This document shows, in pieces, positions 15,980 to 24,063 of a DNA stretch of 55,915 bases. The notes under the pieces are model-generated. The model was not told the origin of the DNA and did not search any database. It saw only the letters and a list, made by a program, of their open reading frames with translations. The position numbers and the translations under genes are program-made. The DNA comes from Clostridiales bacterium (GTDB lineage: Bacteria; Bacillota; Clostridia; Oscillospirales; Oscillospiraceae): NCBI GenBank assembly GCA_022768185.1, contig JALEMS010000056.1:1-55915 (forward strand). The letters run 5' to 3'. Each line of letters opens with the position of its first letter. Within the stretch, counting starts at the first letter, position 1.

Positions 15980-17064
15980 AGCAGATACGCGCGCGGCTGA
16001 CGGTGCTGCTGTTCTGTGTGGCACTGGTGACGTTTTCCCTGTCAGTTCTGATCTTTATCCTCATTCGGAGCGGCGTCATTCTGGAACGGGACACGGTGGA
16101 GCATATTCTGTTTGGCTATGCCGTTCGGGACTTTTTGCTGCTGCTTCTGGCAGCGCTGTTGCTTCTTGTGATGATCAACATTATGTCCCGCCGTATGTCA
16201 AACCCGATTCGGGAGCTTTGCCGCGGTATGAATGAGATCGCCGCCGGAAATTTCGACGTGGAGGTGCATCTGCGCAACCGCGGGCGTGATCGCGCGGACG
16301 ACTATGCCGAGCTGCAGCGCAACTTTAACCTCATGGCGGCAGAGCTGAAAAACAGCGAATACCTGCGCAAGGATTTTATCGCCAGCGTGTCTCATCAGAT
16401 GAAAACGCCGCTGTCCGTCATCCGCGGTTATGCAAGTTTGCTCTGCGATGAGCGCATCGGCGAGGACGAACGGAGAGAGTACGCACGGCTGATCGCGCGG
16501 GAGAGCGAGCGGCTCAGCGAGCTGACAAGCAACATGCTGCGTCTGTCGCGCATCGACCATCAGGAAATCCTGCCGCGGCAGGAGCGGTTTTCGCTTGACG
16601 AGCAGATGCGCCAGGCTGTGCTGCTGCTTGAGCCGAAGTGGAGTGAAAAACAACTGGATCTGGATCTGGAACTGGAGCCGGTGGAATTTGTTGGCGATGA
16701 GGAGCTGATGGAGCAGGTCTGGCTCAATCTGACGGACAATGCAGTGAAGTTCACCGAAAAGGGCGGCGCGATCCGTCTGGAGTTGAAGCGGCAGAAGGAC
16801 GGCAGCATCTGCGGCAGCGTTGCCGACAACGGACCGGGCATGGATCGGAAGACGGCCTCGCGTGTGTTCGAGCAGTTTTTTCGCGGCGAGGGCGCGCAGA
16901 AAACGTCAGGCAGCGGGCTGGGACTGGCACTGGCCAAGCGCATTGTGGAGTTGCACGGCGGCAGCATAAGCGTTGACAGCTGTGAGGGCTGCGGCTCGGT
17001 GTTCACAGTTGTGCTGCCGAAGAGAAAGGACGATGCGCTGCCCGCAAAAGGCGCGGAAAAATAA
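15976..17064 (+). CDS. Sensor histidine kinase
   Basis: The 362-residue membrane kinase has two membrane segments (about 8-30 and 52-70) separated by only about 20 extracytoplasmic residues, so it probably senses within the membrane or through a partner. A HAMP-like linker follows, then the H box SHQMKTPLS with His140, the N box (NLTDNAVKF), G1 (DNGPGMD), the F region and G2 (GSGLGLALAK). The GTG at 15976 overlaps the regulator's stop. The very short sensor loop is of the intramembrane-sensing type known from cell-envelope stress kinases. Confidence 0.93.
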   Translation: MKQIRARLTVLLFCVALVTFSLSVLIFILIRSGVILERDTVEHILFGYAVRDFLLLLLAALLLLVMINIMSRRMSNPIRELCRGMNEIAAGNFDVEVHLRNRGRDRADDYAELQRNFNLMAAELKNSEYLRKDFIASVSHQMKTPLSVIRGYASLLCDERIGEDERREYARLIARESERLSELTSNMLRLSRIDHQEILPRQERFSLDEQMRQAVLLLEPKWSEKQLDLDLELEPVEFVGDEELMEQVWLNLTDNAVKFTEKGGAIRLELKRQKDGSICGSVADNGPGMDRKTASRVFEQFFRGEGAQKTSGSGLGLALAKRIVELHGGSISVDSCEGCGSVFTVVLPKRKDDALPAKGAEK

Positions 17065-17145
17065 GAGACAGACAGATCACGGCAGCGGTTGCAGAAAGCT
17101 GCGCCGTATAGGGATAACGTAAAGGAACCGCTCGGACTGTACAGA

Positions 17146-17186
17146 AAAGCCATCTGCCTTGATGCACGCAAGGCAGATGGCTTTTT
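17146..17186 (+). terminator. Terminator of the malQ/two-component unit
   Basis: AAAGCCATCTGCCTT pairs with AAGGCAGATGGCTTT across a 9-base loop, with a T run in the right arm. Confidence 0.9.
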
Positions 17187-17241
17187 CATTCCAATATGCG
17201 CAAGTGAACAATATGTGCAAGAAAAAACAGAAAGACGGATA

Positions 17242-17628
17242 TCAGGATGACCGTCCGGGCGCTTCCGGATCTTCGTCCTTGTGCGTCGGCATCGCTTTAC
17301 AGGACCGTTTCACCTTTATCACCCGAATCACAAGGAAACCGGATACCAGTGCTGTGAGAACGACAGCAGCCCAGATCCATGACATCGGGAACAGCTTTCT
17401 CTGATTTTCCACCGCAATGGTAAAGTGGGTTCCGCTTACGGTGAAAACGCAGCAGCTCCCGTCCCGGTCCCATGGGATGGGAACTCTGCCATCCTCCGTC
17501 AACAGAGAGAGGGAGAGATTGTTCCATTCCGCAGGAGGCGTGAACCGGACGCAATGCTCGCCTTCATCCGTTGCCGCCAAGGTGACCGTCCACTGTTCTG
17601 TGTCATCATCTCGTCCATAATAAACCAA
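17242..17628 (-). pseudogene. C-terminal fragment of a membrane-anchored surface protein
   Basis: The open frame gives about 128 residues: a beta-rich extracellular-looking segment (VTLAATDEGEHCVRFTPP, then PWDRDGSCCVFTV), one membrane helix (about 83-104, SWIWAAVVLTALVSGFLVI) and a short basic tail. It begins with TTG directly after an in-frame TAA, with no ribosome binding site and no signal peptide. This is the topology of the anchor end of a larger exported protein whose front is missing. I do not recognise the family. It lies next to another truncated gene on the opposite strand. Confidence 0.45.
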
Positions 17629-17670
17629 TTATACGCCGAATCTCTGAGGGAAAGCAATGCGCAAGTATCT

Positions 17671-17706
17671 CCGAATGTGTAAAACTGCACATTCGGCAAG
17701 TTTTTT
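17671..17706 (+). terminator. Possible terminator upstream of the TetR-like gene
   Basis: CCGAATGTG pairs with CACATTCGG across 8 bases and is followed by CAAGTTTTTT. No intact plus-strand gene precedes it, so it may be a relic. Confidence 0.4.
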
Positions 17707-17796
17707 GCGCTCTCGTATCGTGACATCTCCAGCAAATCCCCGGTGTTGTGTAGAGTTTTTTTCCACACTTGTGGTATATTTGGAGCAAAGGCGGTG

Positions 17797-18135
17797 ATGG
17801 ATATGAAACAGGCAGAAGTGTCTTACAACAGGAAAAGCCAGATGGCGGAAGCCCTGAACAGCCTGGGGCAGGAGGCGCTGAGGAAGATGTTCTACCAGGA
17901 GGTGACGCACCTGATGCGTCTCTTTTTGGAGGAAGCCAAGGGAAAGCACCAGGTTTCGGAGGAGTACCAGAGCTTTGTAGGGGACTTTTATATCGCTGCC
18001 CTCAGCGGGATCGTGATGGAGTGGATCCGGCGGGATATGGAGTTGTCAGAGGAGACGATGATGACATATCTCCGCCTGATGCTGGATCATCAGATCGAGG
18101 AGGCGTTCCTACGGGCGGAACGGGAGGGGTGTTAG
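17797..18135 (+). CDS. TetR-type regulator ligand domain lacking the DNA-binding domain
   Basis: The 112-residue protein resembles the C-terminal half of TetR regulators of the DhaS type: ALNSLGQEALRKMFYQEV, then FVGDFYIAALSGIVMEWIR and YLRLMLDHQIEEAF. The N-terminal helix-turn-helix (usually 50 residues) is absent; only about 15 unrelated residues precede the domain, and none of the three frames upstream restores it. The ATG at 17797 has a loose AAAGGCGG site. It is either a pseudogene remnant or a free ligand/dimerisation domain. It lies beside another truncated gene, pointing to a deletion scar. Confidence 0.5.
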   Translation: MDMKQAEVSYNRKSQMAEALNSLGQEALRKMFYQEVTHLMRLFLEEAKGKHQVSEEYQSFVGDFYIAALSGIVMEWIRRDMELSEETMMTYLRLMLDHQIEEAFLRAEREGC

Positions 18136-18152
18136 TTGAGCTGGGCGTCACA

Positions 18153-18186
18153 GGATGCACCCAGCATACGAAAGGGTGCATCCTGT
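18153..18186 (+). terminator. Hairpin after the TetR-like gene
   Basis: AGGATGCACCC pairs perfectly with GGGTGCATCCT across a 12-base loop just after the stop codon. A T run is lacking, so termination is not certain. Confidence 0.5.
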
Positions 18187-18204
18187 GCGCCCAAAGACAG
18201 AGAA

Positions 18205-18244
18205 ACCCCGGCAGGCCTCGTAAATACGATGGCCTGCCGGGGTT
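18205..18244 (-). terminator. Terminator of the exporter gene
   Basis: ACCCCGGCAGGCC and its exact complement form a 13-bp stem; on the minus strand it is followed by TTTCTCTGTCTTT. It lies about 70 bases past the end of the exporter gene. Confidence 0.65.
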
Positions 18245-18313
18245 CCTGCCGACGACTTGTTACCCTTAGGGGGAACAAAGCACCTGCGGATTCTGATCCG
18301 GCACAGACTGTTT

Positions 18314-19159
18314 TCAGAAGATCGGAAGCAGTCCGCACAGAGCGCCGAGCACAACGCCGCAGACATACAAAATGCCAAGCATGAGAAAATTGTCTTTCAT
18401 CGGACGGTTCATGCGGAAGAGCACCAGCATACCGACGCCCGCATTGACCAGCAGGCCCGCCAGCATGCCGCCCACGCTCATGCCGCCGCCGAGATACAGC
18501 TGGGTGATGATCACGGAGCTGGCGCAGTTCGGAATCAGGCCGATCAGGCCCGCCAGCAGCTCTCCGGCGATGGGACGGTTGAGGATGAAGCCGGACAGAC
18601 GGCTTTCCCCAATGTGAGATACGGCCAGGTTGAGCACGAATGTGATGAGAAGAATGAACACGAATACCTGCACCGTGTGGCGGATGGCAGAACGCAGCAC
18701 ACCGTGCCTGCAGTCGCACCCTGCGCTCTCACACAGCTGCTCGATCTGCAGCCGGCGCTTCCGGCCGAATTTCGATGAAATCAGGTCGATGACAAGACCG
18801 GCCAGCATGCCGGCCAGCGCCTTAACGCATACCAGCTTGAGGATCAGTCCGACGGGAGCGTGCTCTGAGATGAGGATGGGCAGCATCTCGTCTGATGTGG
18901 AGAGAAACACGGCGATGAGCGTACCGCGTGTGATGATGCCGCCGGCGTAGAAATTTGCCATGGCGGCGGAAAAGCCGCACTGCGGGATGGCGCCGAGCAA
19001 AGCGCCCAGAATCGGGCCGAGGCGGCCGGAACGGTCGATCAACGCCTGCGTTTTTTCTCCGGCGGCGTGTTCGATCCATTCGATCAGCAGATAGGCGATA
19101 AACAGAAAGGGAAGCAGCTTCAGGCTGTCGAGCAGCGCATCAACAATGAGATCCGGCAT
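18314..19159 (-). CDS. Putative manganese/arsenic exporter (ArsP_2/DUF2899 family)
   Basis: The 281-residue membrane protein has about eight to ten hydrophobic segments and the family hallmarks LLPFLFIAYLLIEWIEH, GALLGAIPQCGFSAA and VFLSTSDEMLPILISE, then a second PNCASSVIITQLYLGGG repeat-like half. Members are annotated either as putative arsenic efflux or manganese transporters; the substrate is not settled. A short polar loop in the middle contains CESAGCDCRH, a cysteine/histidine cluster that might bind metal. The ATG at 19159 is preceded by GCAGGAA; a longer upstream frame lacks homology. A strong promoter lies at 19245-19273, and the leader between contains a GCCTGT/ACAGGC hairpin. Confidence 0.75.
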   Translation of the reverse strand: MPDLIVDALLDSLKLLPFLFIAYLLIEWIEHAAGEKTQALIDRSGRLGPILGALLGAIPQCGFSAAMANFYAGGIITRGTLIAVFLSTSDEMLPILISEHAPVGLILKLVCVKALAGMLAGLVIDLISSKFGRKRRLQIEQLCESAGCDCRHGVLRSAIRHTVQVFVFILLITFVLNLAVSHIGESRLSGFILNRPIAGELLAGLIGLIPNCASSVIITQLYLGGGMSVGGMLAGLLVNAGVGMLVLFRMNRPMKDNFLMLGILYVCGVVLGALCGLLPIF

Positions 19160-19244
19160 AAAAGTTTGTTTTCCTGCTTTCCAAAGGATTGCCTGTATCC
19201 GGCGCGGCGCAGCGCGCGTGCGTGCCACAGGCAAAGTAACTTAT

Positions 19245-19273
19245 ATTTTATGCGATACAGCCGGGTTTGTCAA
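19245..19273 (-). promoter_or_regulatory. Sigma-A promoter for the exporter
   Basis: On the minus strand TTGACA (19268-19273) and TAAAAT (19245-19250) are 17 bases apart. The leader of about 80 bases to the start codon contains a hairpin (GCCTGT with ACAGGC). I do not see the yybP-ykoY manganese riboswitch core. Confidence 0.8.
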
Positions 19274-19289
19274 CGCCTACTTCGGCGGG

Positions 19290-19326
19290 TTATATATTCC
19301 ACAGAAAGGTGGATAAAACTTTTTTG
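19290..19326 (+). repeat. 37-bp direct repeat, copy 1
   Basis: This copy and the one at 21691-21727 agree at 30 of 37 positions and lie in the same orientation. Each contains the inverted repeat TCCAC-6-GTGGA after TTATATA and ends in a T-rich CTTTTTTG or TTTTCTTG. Together they bracket the surface-protein gene. This copy is followed by a possible 52-codon frame. Confidence 0.6.
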
Positions 19327-19330
19327 TGGT

Positions 19331-19489
19331 ATGGCAATCAGAAATGAAACTCGGACAACTGAAGTCAACAAATTTATAAAAGAAGTCAGATTTTTAGCAA
19401 ATAAGCAACGACATATATGGAAAAAGCGTTCCTCTTTTGTATATATGCCATTAAGCGTTGTAGTCTTATGTTTTATAATAACTGCATAG
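19331..19489 (+). CDS. Possible small membrane protein (52 residues)
   Basis: The frame starts MAIRNETRTTEVNKFIKEVR and ends in a hydrophobic helix (FVYMPLSVVVLCFIITA). The amino-acid pattern, with a basic patch then a membrane segment, is protein-like and the DNA is much more A+T rich than its surroundings. The only ribosome site candidate (AAAGGTGG) is about 18 bases upstream and lies inside the 37-bp repeat. I recognise no family. It could also be a chance frame in imported DNA. Confidence 0.3.
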   Translation: MAIRNETRTTEVNKFIKEVRFLANKQRHIWKKRSSFVYMPLSVVVLCFIITA

Positions 19490-19496
19490 CGTTTTA

Positions 19497-19554
19497 TCAA
19501 TCTAAAGGCGCCGGTGCGATGGGCAATCCCCACCGCACCGGCGCTTTCAGATTG
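19497..19554. terminator. Bidirectional hairpin after the surface-protein gene
   Basis: TCAATCTAAAGGCGCCGGTG and its near-complete complement form a stem of about 25 bp with a 5-base loop. It ends the minus-strand surface-protein gene and may also end the small plus-strand frame. Confidence 0.7.
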
Positions 19555-19585
19555 ATTCGCATGAAGATGCGTTGTACTGTACCGC

Positions 19586-21589
19586 TCACATCAGCGCACG
19601 GTACAGGAAAGTCACGATTTGGGCGCGGGTACAGGTGTCATCAGGAGAGAAGGTCGTTTCAGAGGTGCCTGCGGTTAAGCCGTTCTCAACAGCCCACGCT
19701 ACGGCCTGCGCATAGGAGGAACTGGCGTTCACATCGGCAAACTTGACGGAGACATCCGTTGTGGGGCTTCCGGTCTGCTTCCAGAAATATTCCATCGTCA
19801 TGGCGCGGGTGCAGACTTTATCGCTGTCAAAGGAAGTGCCGGAAACCATACCCTCCTCATAGGCCCACACAGCGGCCTTAGCGTAATACTCGCTGCCGCT
19901 CAGGTTTGTAAAGGGGCTGGCGGTGGCAGGTTCAGGAGAACCGGCTGCCCGCCACATAAAGGTCAAAATCTGGGCGTTGGTACAGGTCGTGTTGGGGGAG
20001 AAAGTAGTGGCGGTGGTGCCTGCGGTGATTTCGCGCTCCACGGCCCAGGAGACGGAGGCGGCGTACCAGGCGTCGCTGGCGACATCCGAAAAGGGATTGG
20101 TTTCCCGATCCTCAGCGGTGCTATTGTAATGAATCTTCGCCTTGGAAATACCCTCGTTTTCGCTGCGGATAGAAACGCCAAGCCACTGAGTTTCGCTGCC
20201 TCCGTAATAGATATCTTTCAGGCTGTCGCACCAACCAAAGGCATATTCTCCGATTTCGGTCACGCTGGCGGGAATCGTAACAGAAGCCAGCTTAAAGCAG
20301 GCGAAAAAGCAGTTGTCTCTGATGACAGGGACGCCCTGTGGGATAGTCACCTCAGTCAGCTTATTGCAGCTGCTGAAGGCTGCCCGGCCAATGGACGCGA
20401 CGCTGGCCGGAATGGTGACGCGTTCCAGTTTGTTGCAGTCCACAAAGGCGTTGTTGCCGATCTGGGTTACACCGAAGGGAATGGTAACGCTGGTGATGGT
20501 ATCACAGTTGGAAAAGGCAAATTCACCGATAGAGGTGACACCATTGGGGATGACCACATCACCCCCGTCTCCGTGATACTTGACCAGCACATTTCCTTTG
20601 ATTTCAAAGTTGCTGTCACTCTCCGGGAAAGGGGTTTCGGAGGGGGCCGGCTCTTCCTCCGTGGGAAATGTGGGTGGCTCGGGCTCTTCGGTTGTGACCA
20701 GAGACTCGTCCCGGTCTGCGGTGGGATCTTCCGTGTTTGAAACAGGCCGGGACCACAGGATATGATCCTTGGCGAAGGTCTCCAGATCCATGTCAAAATA
20801 CGACTGCCCAAAGGTAGTATCTATCAGCACCCAGCGACCGTCCAAATAGGCCTCGTTCCAGGCATGGCCGCCCCAACTGCTTCCACTCTGCCCCGAACCG
20901 CTGACAAAAATGGCTGGGATGCCCTGGGCGTTGAGTAGGGCCAGTGTCAGGTTGGCGTAGCTGCCGCAGGTGGTCAGGTGGCTCTCCAGCACATCCTCGG
21001 CGATCACGGAGGAATTCTGGCTGATGGTCTTTGAGCCGTCGTATTGAGCATAGTCATACCGAATCGTCTCGGACACCCACTGACAGATGGCCCGGGCCTT
21101 TTCATAGTCGCCGCTGAGCCCTGCGGTGATCTGGTCAGAAGCGGCCTGAACAGCGGCACTCTGCGCCTCTACGCACTCTGAGGGATCGAGCCAGAGCTGC
21201 GCGGTCAGCTTCCAAATGGCGAGGCGCACCTCATAGGACGTCTTGGAAGAGAGCGCACGGAACGCGCCTTTTCCAATGTAGGTGACGCCGTCGGGAAGAT
21301 TTTTGATCTCAGCGGCAAAGCAGCCCTGGAAGGCGTATTGTCCGATGGAAGTGAGTCCCTGGGGAAACCGAACACTTTTAACTGTAGTACAGAACGCGAA
21401 GGCCCGGTCACCGATTTTCGTGACGCCGTCTGGGATGACCACATCGCCGCCGGAGCCTTGGTATTTGGTCAGTACCCCGTTTTTGATGACAAAATCCTCG
21501 CTGTCGGAGGCCGCCACACAGGTGGGGTGCGCGGCAATTACCACGCAGCATATCAAAAGGAGAGCCATTAGCCGCCGAATTCGTTTCAT
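19586..21589 (-). CDS. Exported surface protein: leucine-rich repeats, transglutaminase-like domain, SLH anchors
   Basis: This 667-residue protein starts with a signal peptide (MKRIRRLMALLLICCVVIAA, then cleavage near residue 27). Residues about 35-112 are BspA-type LRR_5 repeats (VVIPDGVTKIGDRAF). Residues about 125-265 form a transglutaminase/protease-like domain with the triad Cys208 (TTCGSYA), His242 (GGHAWNEAY) and Asp257 (WVLIDTTFG). An acidic proline-rich linker (about 285-335) follows, then a second LRR_5 block (about 340-475) and three SLH domains (about 490-667) that anchor to cell-wall polymer. The ATG at 21589 follows AAAGGGGGG. It is a single gene between two 37-bp repeats. Binding partners are unknown. 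Confidence 0.88.
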   Translation of the reverse strand: MKRIRRLMALLLICCVVIAAHPTCVAASDSEDFVIKNGVLTKYQGSGGDVVIPDGVTKIGDRAFAFCTTVKSVRFPQGLTSIGQYAFQGCFAAEIKNLPDGVTYIGKGAFRALSSKTSYEVRLAIWKLTAQLWLDPSECVEAQSAAVQAASDQITAGLSGDYEKARAICQWVSETIRYDYAQYDGSKTISQNSSVIAEDVLESHLTTCGSYANLTLALLNAQGIPAIFVSGSGQSGSSWGGHAWNEAYLDGRWVLIDTTFGQSYFDMDLETFAKDHILWSRPVSNTEDPTADRDESLVTTEEPEPPTFPTEEEPAPSETPFPESDSNFEIKGNVLVKYHGDGGDVVIPNGVTSIGEFAFSNCDTITSVTIPFGVTQIGNNAFVDCNKLERVTIPASVASIGRAAFSSCNKLTEVTIPQGVPVIRDNCFFACFKLASVTIPASVTEIGEYAFGWCDSLKDIYYGGSETQWLGVSIRSENEGISKAKIHYNSTAEDRETNPFSDVASDAWYAASVSWAVEREITAGTTATTFSPNTTCTNAQILTFMWRAAGSPEPATASPFTNLSGSEYYAKAAVWAYEEGMVSGTSFDSDKVCTRAMTMEYFWKQTGSPTTDVSVKFADVNASSSYAQAVAWAVENGLTAGTSETTFSPDDTCTRAQIVTFLYRALM

Positions 21590-21690
21590 CACGGAACACC
21601 CCCCTTTCAGATTCAAAAAATGAAATAAACTACGGATTTCGTGCCATTTTACCTCCAAACGGATGGAAAGGCAAGAATGGGTCATGTTGT

Positions 21691-21727
21691 TTATATAATC
21701 CACAGAGCGGTGGACAAAGTTTTCTTG
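21691..21727 (+). repeat. 37-bp direct repeat, copy 2
   Basis: See copy 1 at 19290-19326. This copy lies about 100 bases upstream of the surface-protein start and about 70 bases before the transposase relic. Its TTATATAATCCACAGA core keeps the TCCAC/GTGGA inverted repeat, while the bases between the arms differ. Confidence 0.6.
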
Positions 21728-21794
21728 CGAGATTATAATGGAACGTGCAAGTTAGTTTTTTGTTGAAAACTGCCGAAGTTGGTGGAGATGGCCA

Positions 21795-22316
21795 ATGAGA
21801 GCAGGGGCAGCGGTGGATGACAAGGATTTTGAGCTATTACAAGCCCGAATGGCCGACCTGACACCGGCGCAGTTTAAGGCGTTGGTGCAAGCCTATGCCC
21901 AGGCGAACAGCGGGGATATGCGCCGAGCGTGGGACAAATCCGTCTATGCCGTGTCTGAACAGCACCTTGCTGACCAAAGCCTGCTGACCCGCGATTACGC
22001 CTATGCCTGCCCGGGCATCCATGTGAAAACGTTGTTCTCTATGCGTTTGATGCTGATTTTCGCCATGGCGGTAATCCCGCCTCCAAAGCTGATGGGCGTT
22101 ATCCAGATAGATGAAACCGTTTTTCGCGAGAGCCAAAAGGGCAGCAGAGAGCTTGTCAGTTACCTCAAAGGGGTTGAGCGTGAGCCCCTCTATGGCTACA
22201 AGCCGTCCAAATACGGAAGCCGCTGCATTTCAGGACGAAAATTGTCACATGTTGAAAAAAATCAGCTCCAGCATGGACACGGCGGAAAATGTAGTATAAA
22301 CTGGGTGCATTTCTGA
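21795..22316 (+). pseudogene. IS1595-family transposase remnant
   Basis: The frame of 173 residues contains VIQIDETVFRESQKGSRELVSYLKG followed by PLYGYKPSKYG, matching the start of the DDE catalytic domain of IS1595-family transposases (first catalytic Asp in QIDET). The front shows only scraps of the usual zinc-finger and helix-turn-helix region, and the later Asp and Glu of the catalytic site are missing after about residue 140, where the frame continues into unrelated sequence. It is therefore inactive. No clear terminal inverted repeats are seen. Confidence 0.7.
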
Positions 22317-22327
22317 GCTGGAGTGAA

Positions 22328-23236
22328 ATGATGAACAGACCGAATACCGCCCGGGCCGTTGTTGTTCTGCTGGCTGTGCAGATCGTGTGGGGCCTGAGCT
22401 TTCTTGCAACAAATTGCGCGCTGAAGGTCACCACCCCGAGCGTACTGCTGGCATGGCGCTTTCTGTTGGCCTTCGCGCTGCAGAATCTTTGCCTGCTTAC
22501 GGGAAAGCGAAGGCTCCGCCTGCGGGGAAAGAAGGTGCTGCCGGTGATACTCATGGGCGTGATGGAGCCGGGGCTGTATTTCTTTTTTGAGGAATACGGC
22601 ATCGTCTACACCAACACCAGCTTCTCCGGCGTGATGATTGCCATCGTTCCGCTGGTGACGCTGATTCTGGCGGCAATTTTCCTGAAGGAGCGGCCGACGC
22701 TGCTGCAGGCGGCCTCCTGCGTGCTGTCCATTCTGGCAGTGGCGGCACTGGCGCTTCTGGGGCACAGTGACGGCACGGTGCAGCCGCGGGGCGTAGTGCT
22801 GCTTCTGGGCGCGGTGGTGACGGCCTCGGTGTTCACGCTGTTGGGTCGCTGGAGCGCACGGGCCTTCACGCCGTTTGAACAGGCCTATCTCGTCGTTGCG
22901 GTCGGGGCGGTCTGCTTTCCGGCGGCAGCGGTCGCGGAAAACCTCGGCGCGCTCTCCCGGCTGATCGAGCCGGCGGCAGGACTCCCGTTTCTGCTGGCGG
23001 TGCTGTTTCTCGGGGCAGCCTGCTCGGTGTTTGCCTACGAGGGCTACAGTTATGCGCTCACGTGCCTGCCGGCGACACGGGTGGCGTCGTTTTCCAGCCT
23101 GGTGACGGTCGTATCCATCCTTGCGGGCGTGCTGATTCTGCACGAACCGTTCAGCTGGCGGCATGCGGTGTATTCCGCGGCAATCATTTGGGGGGTATGG
23201 GGCGTGCAGCGCTTCGAGCGCCGATCGGAAGCGTGA
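22328..23236 (+). CDS. DMT-superfamily (EamA) transporter
   Basis: The 302-residue protein has about ten membrane segments arranged as two EamA halves. The first half has QIVWGLSFLATNCALK and the second AACSVFAYEGYSYALTCL, with LVTVVSILAGVLILHE near the end, the usual EamA signature. These export metabolites or amino acids; the substrate is unknown. The start ATGATG follows GAGCTGGAGTG. It is a single gene with a strong terminator, directly after the transposase relic. Confidence 0.88.
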   Translation: MMNRPNTARAVVVLLAVQIVWGLSFLATNCALKVTTPSVLLAWRFLLAFALQNLCLLTGKRRLRLRGKKVLPVILMGVMEPGLYFFFEEYGIVYTNTSFSGVMIAIVPLVTLILAAIFLKERPTLLQAASCVLSILAVAALALLGHSDGTVQPRGVVLLLGAVVTASVFTLLGRWSARAFTPFEQAYLVVAVGAVCFPAAAVAENLGALSRLIEPAAGLPFLLAVLFLGAACSVFAYEGYSYALTCLPATRVASFSSLVTVVSILAGVLILHEPFSWRHAVYSAAIIWGVWGVQRFERRSEA

Positions 23237-23249
23237 CGGCGGCGTGCGA

Positions 23250-23297
23250 AAAGCGCGAAGGCGGATCATGTCAAAGCATGATCCGCCTTCGCGCTTT
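23250..23297. terminator. Bidirectional terminator between EamA and SH3 genes
   Basis: AAAGCGCGAAGGCGGATCAT and its exact complement form a stem of about 21 bp with a 6-base loop, placed between two convergent genes. Confidence 0.88.
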
Positions 23298-23307
23298 GTG
23301 CGGCGTC

Positions 23308-23886
23308 TTATGCACTGGGCTGTCGATCGGACAAAAATGAGGTTTTTACCCATCCGGCCTGGTCGCCTACGATGATAAGCGTCCACTCGCCCTGCTCCGC
23401 AGCGGCCTGTACCTTTGTGGCGCGGTTTGCCGAGGTGAGAATGGCGTAGCTGTCGCCCGGGCCGGCACGCATGTTCAGGCCGGTATTGGCGGCAATGTAT
23501 TTGGTCTGCGGCTCGTCGTAAACCGAGTCGGGCTTCACGGACAGCCGGGGAAAGCTTTCAAGCTTTACCCAAGGCTCTTTTGCTTCAGGCTCCTCAGCCT
23601 GCTGCAGTGCCTGCTCGGCGGCGGCCAGTTTTTCCTCGTATTCTGCCTCAACCTCTGCCCGCGTCTGCTCTGCGGCCTCGCTGGCGGCCTTGTCAGACGC
23701 CTCCTTGATCTGTGCCTCCATGCCGCTCTCCAGTTCTGCATAGGCGGCGTTGAGCTTGGTGTTTTCCGCGCTGAGTGCACGTGCGCGGTGAATTTGGAAG
23801 CCGAGCAGTGCGGCCAGCACCAGAATGATGACAATCAGGATCACAATGACACTTACAACCGGATTCATGCGTTTCTTTTCCGTCAT
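23308..23886 (-). CDS. Membrane-anchored coiled-coil protein with bacterial SH3 domain
   Basis: The 192-residue protein has a short cytoplasmic start, one membrane helix (about 10-32, VVSVIVILIVIILVLAALLGF), an alanine/glutamate-rich coiled coil (about 38-100) and a C-terminal SH3b domain (about 125-190, NTGLNMRAGPGDSYAIL through GWVKTSFL). Such domains bind peptidoglycan peptides, so it probably sits outside the membrane at the wall. AGGAGGTG lies upstream of the ATG and a strong promoter precedes it. Its enzymatic partner is not evident. Confidence 0.8.
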   Translation of the reverse strand: MTEKKRMNPVVSVIVILIVIILVLAALLGFQIHRARALSAENTKLNAAYAELESGMEAQIKEASDKAASEAAEQTRAEVEAEYEEKLAAAEQALQQAEEPEAKEPWVKLESFPRLSVKPDSVYDEPQTKYIAANTGLNMRAGPGDSYAILTSANRATKVQAAAEQGEWTLIIVGDQAGWVKTSFLSDRQPSA

Positions 23887-23926
23887 ACCTGTGATGCACC
23901 TCCTGTTTTCTTACCGGGCTGCGTCT

Positions 23927-23955
23927 ATCTTATCTCAGGCGTCGAAATCTGTCAA
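23927..23955 (-). promoter_or_regulatory. Promoter for the SH3-domain protein
   Basis: On the minus strand TTGACA (23950-23955) and TAAGAT (23927-23932) are 17 bases apart, about 40 bases before the start codon. Confidence 0.8.
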
Positions 23956-23999
23956 GCGGCGGCGTCTGTACGCTGTCCGGAGCGGCGCGGACATTCGGC

Positions 24000-24028
24000 T
24001 TGAAGCGGGCGGAGAAATGTAGTAAACT
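24000..24028 (+). promoter_or_regulatory. Promoter for the larEBC operon
   Basis: TTGAAG (24000-24005) and TAAACT (24023-24028) are 17 bases apart, ending 36 bases before the larE start. It diverges from the SH3-gene promoter about 45 bases away. Confidence 0.65.
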
Positions 24029-24063
24029 ATACCTGTTAGAATGATTTGACAGGAGCGCAGGCT

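Noticed and set aside
17146-17186. Interpreting the frequent perfect hairpins between genes as a dispersed repeat family
   Set aside because: Their sequences differ from each other; each is a separate terminator tied to a gene end.
19160-19240. A yybP-ykoY manganese riboswitch before the exporter
   Set aside because: A hairpin is present, but the conserved junction sequences of that riboswitch are not.
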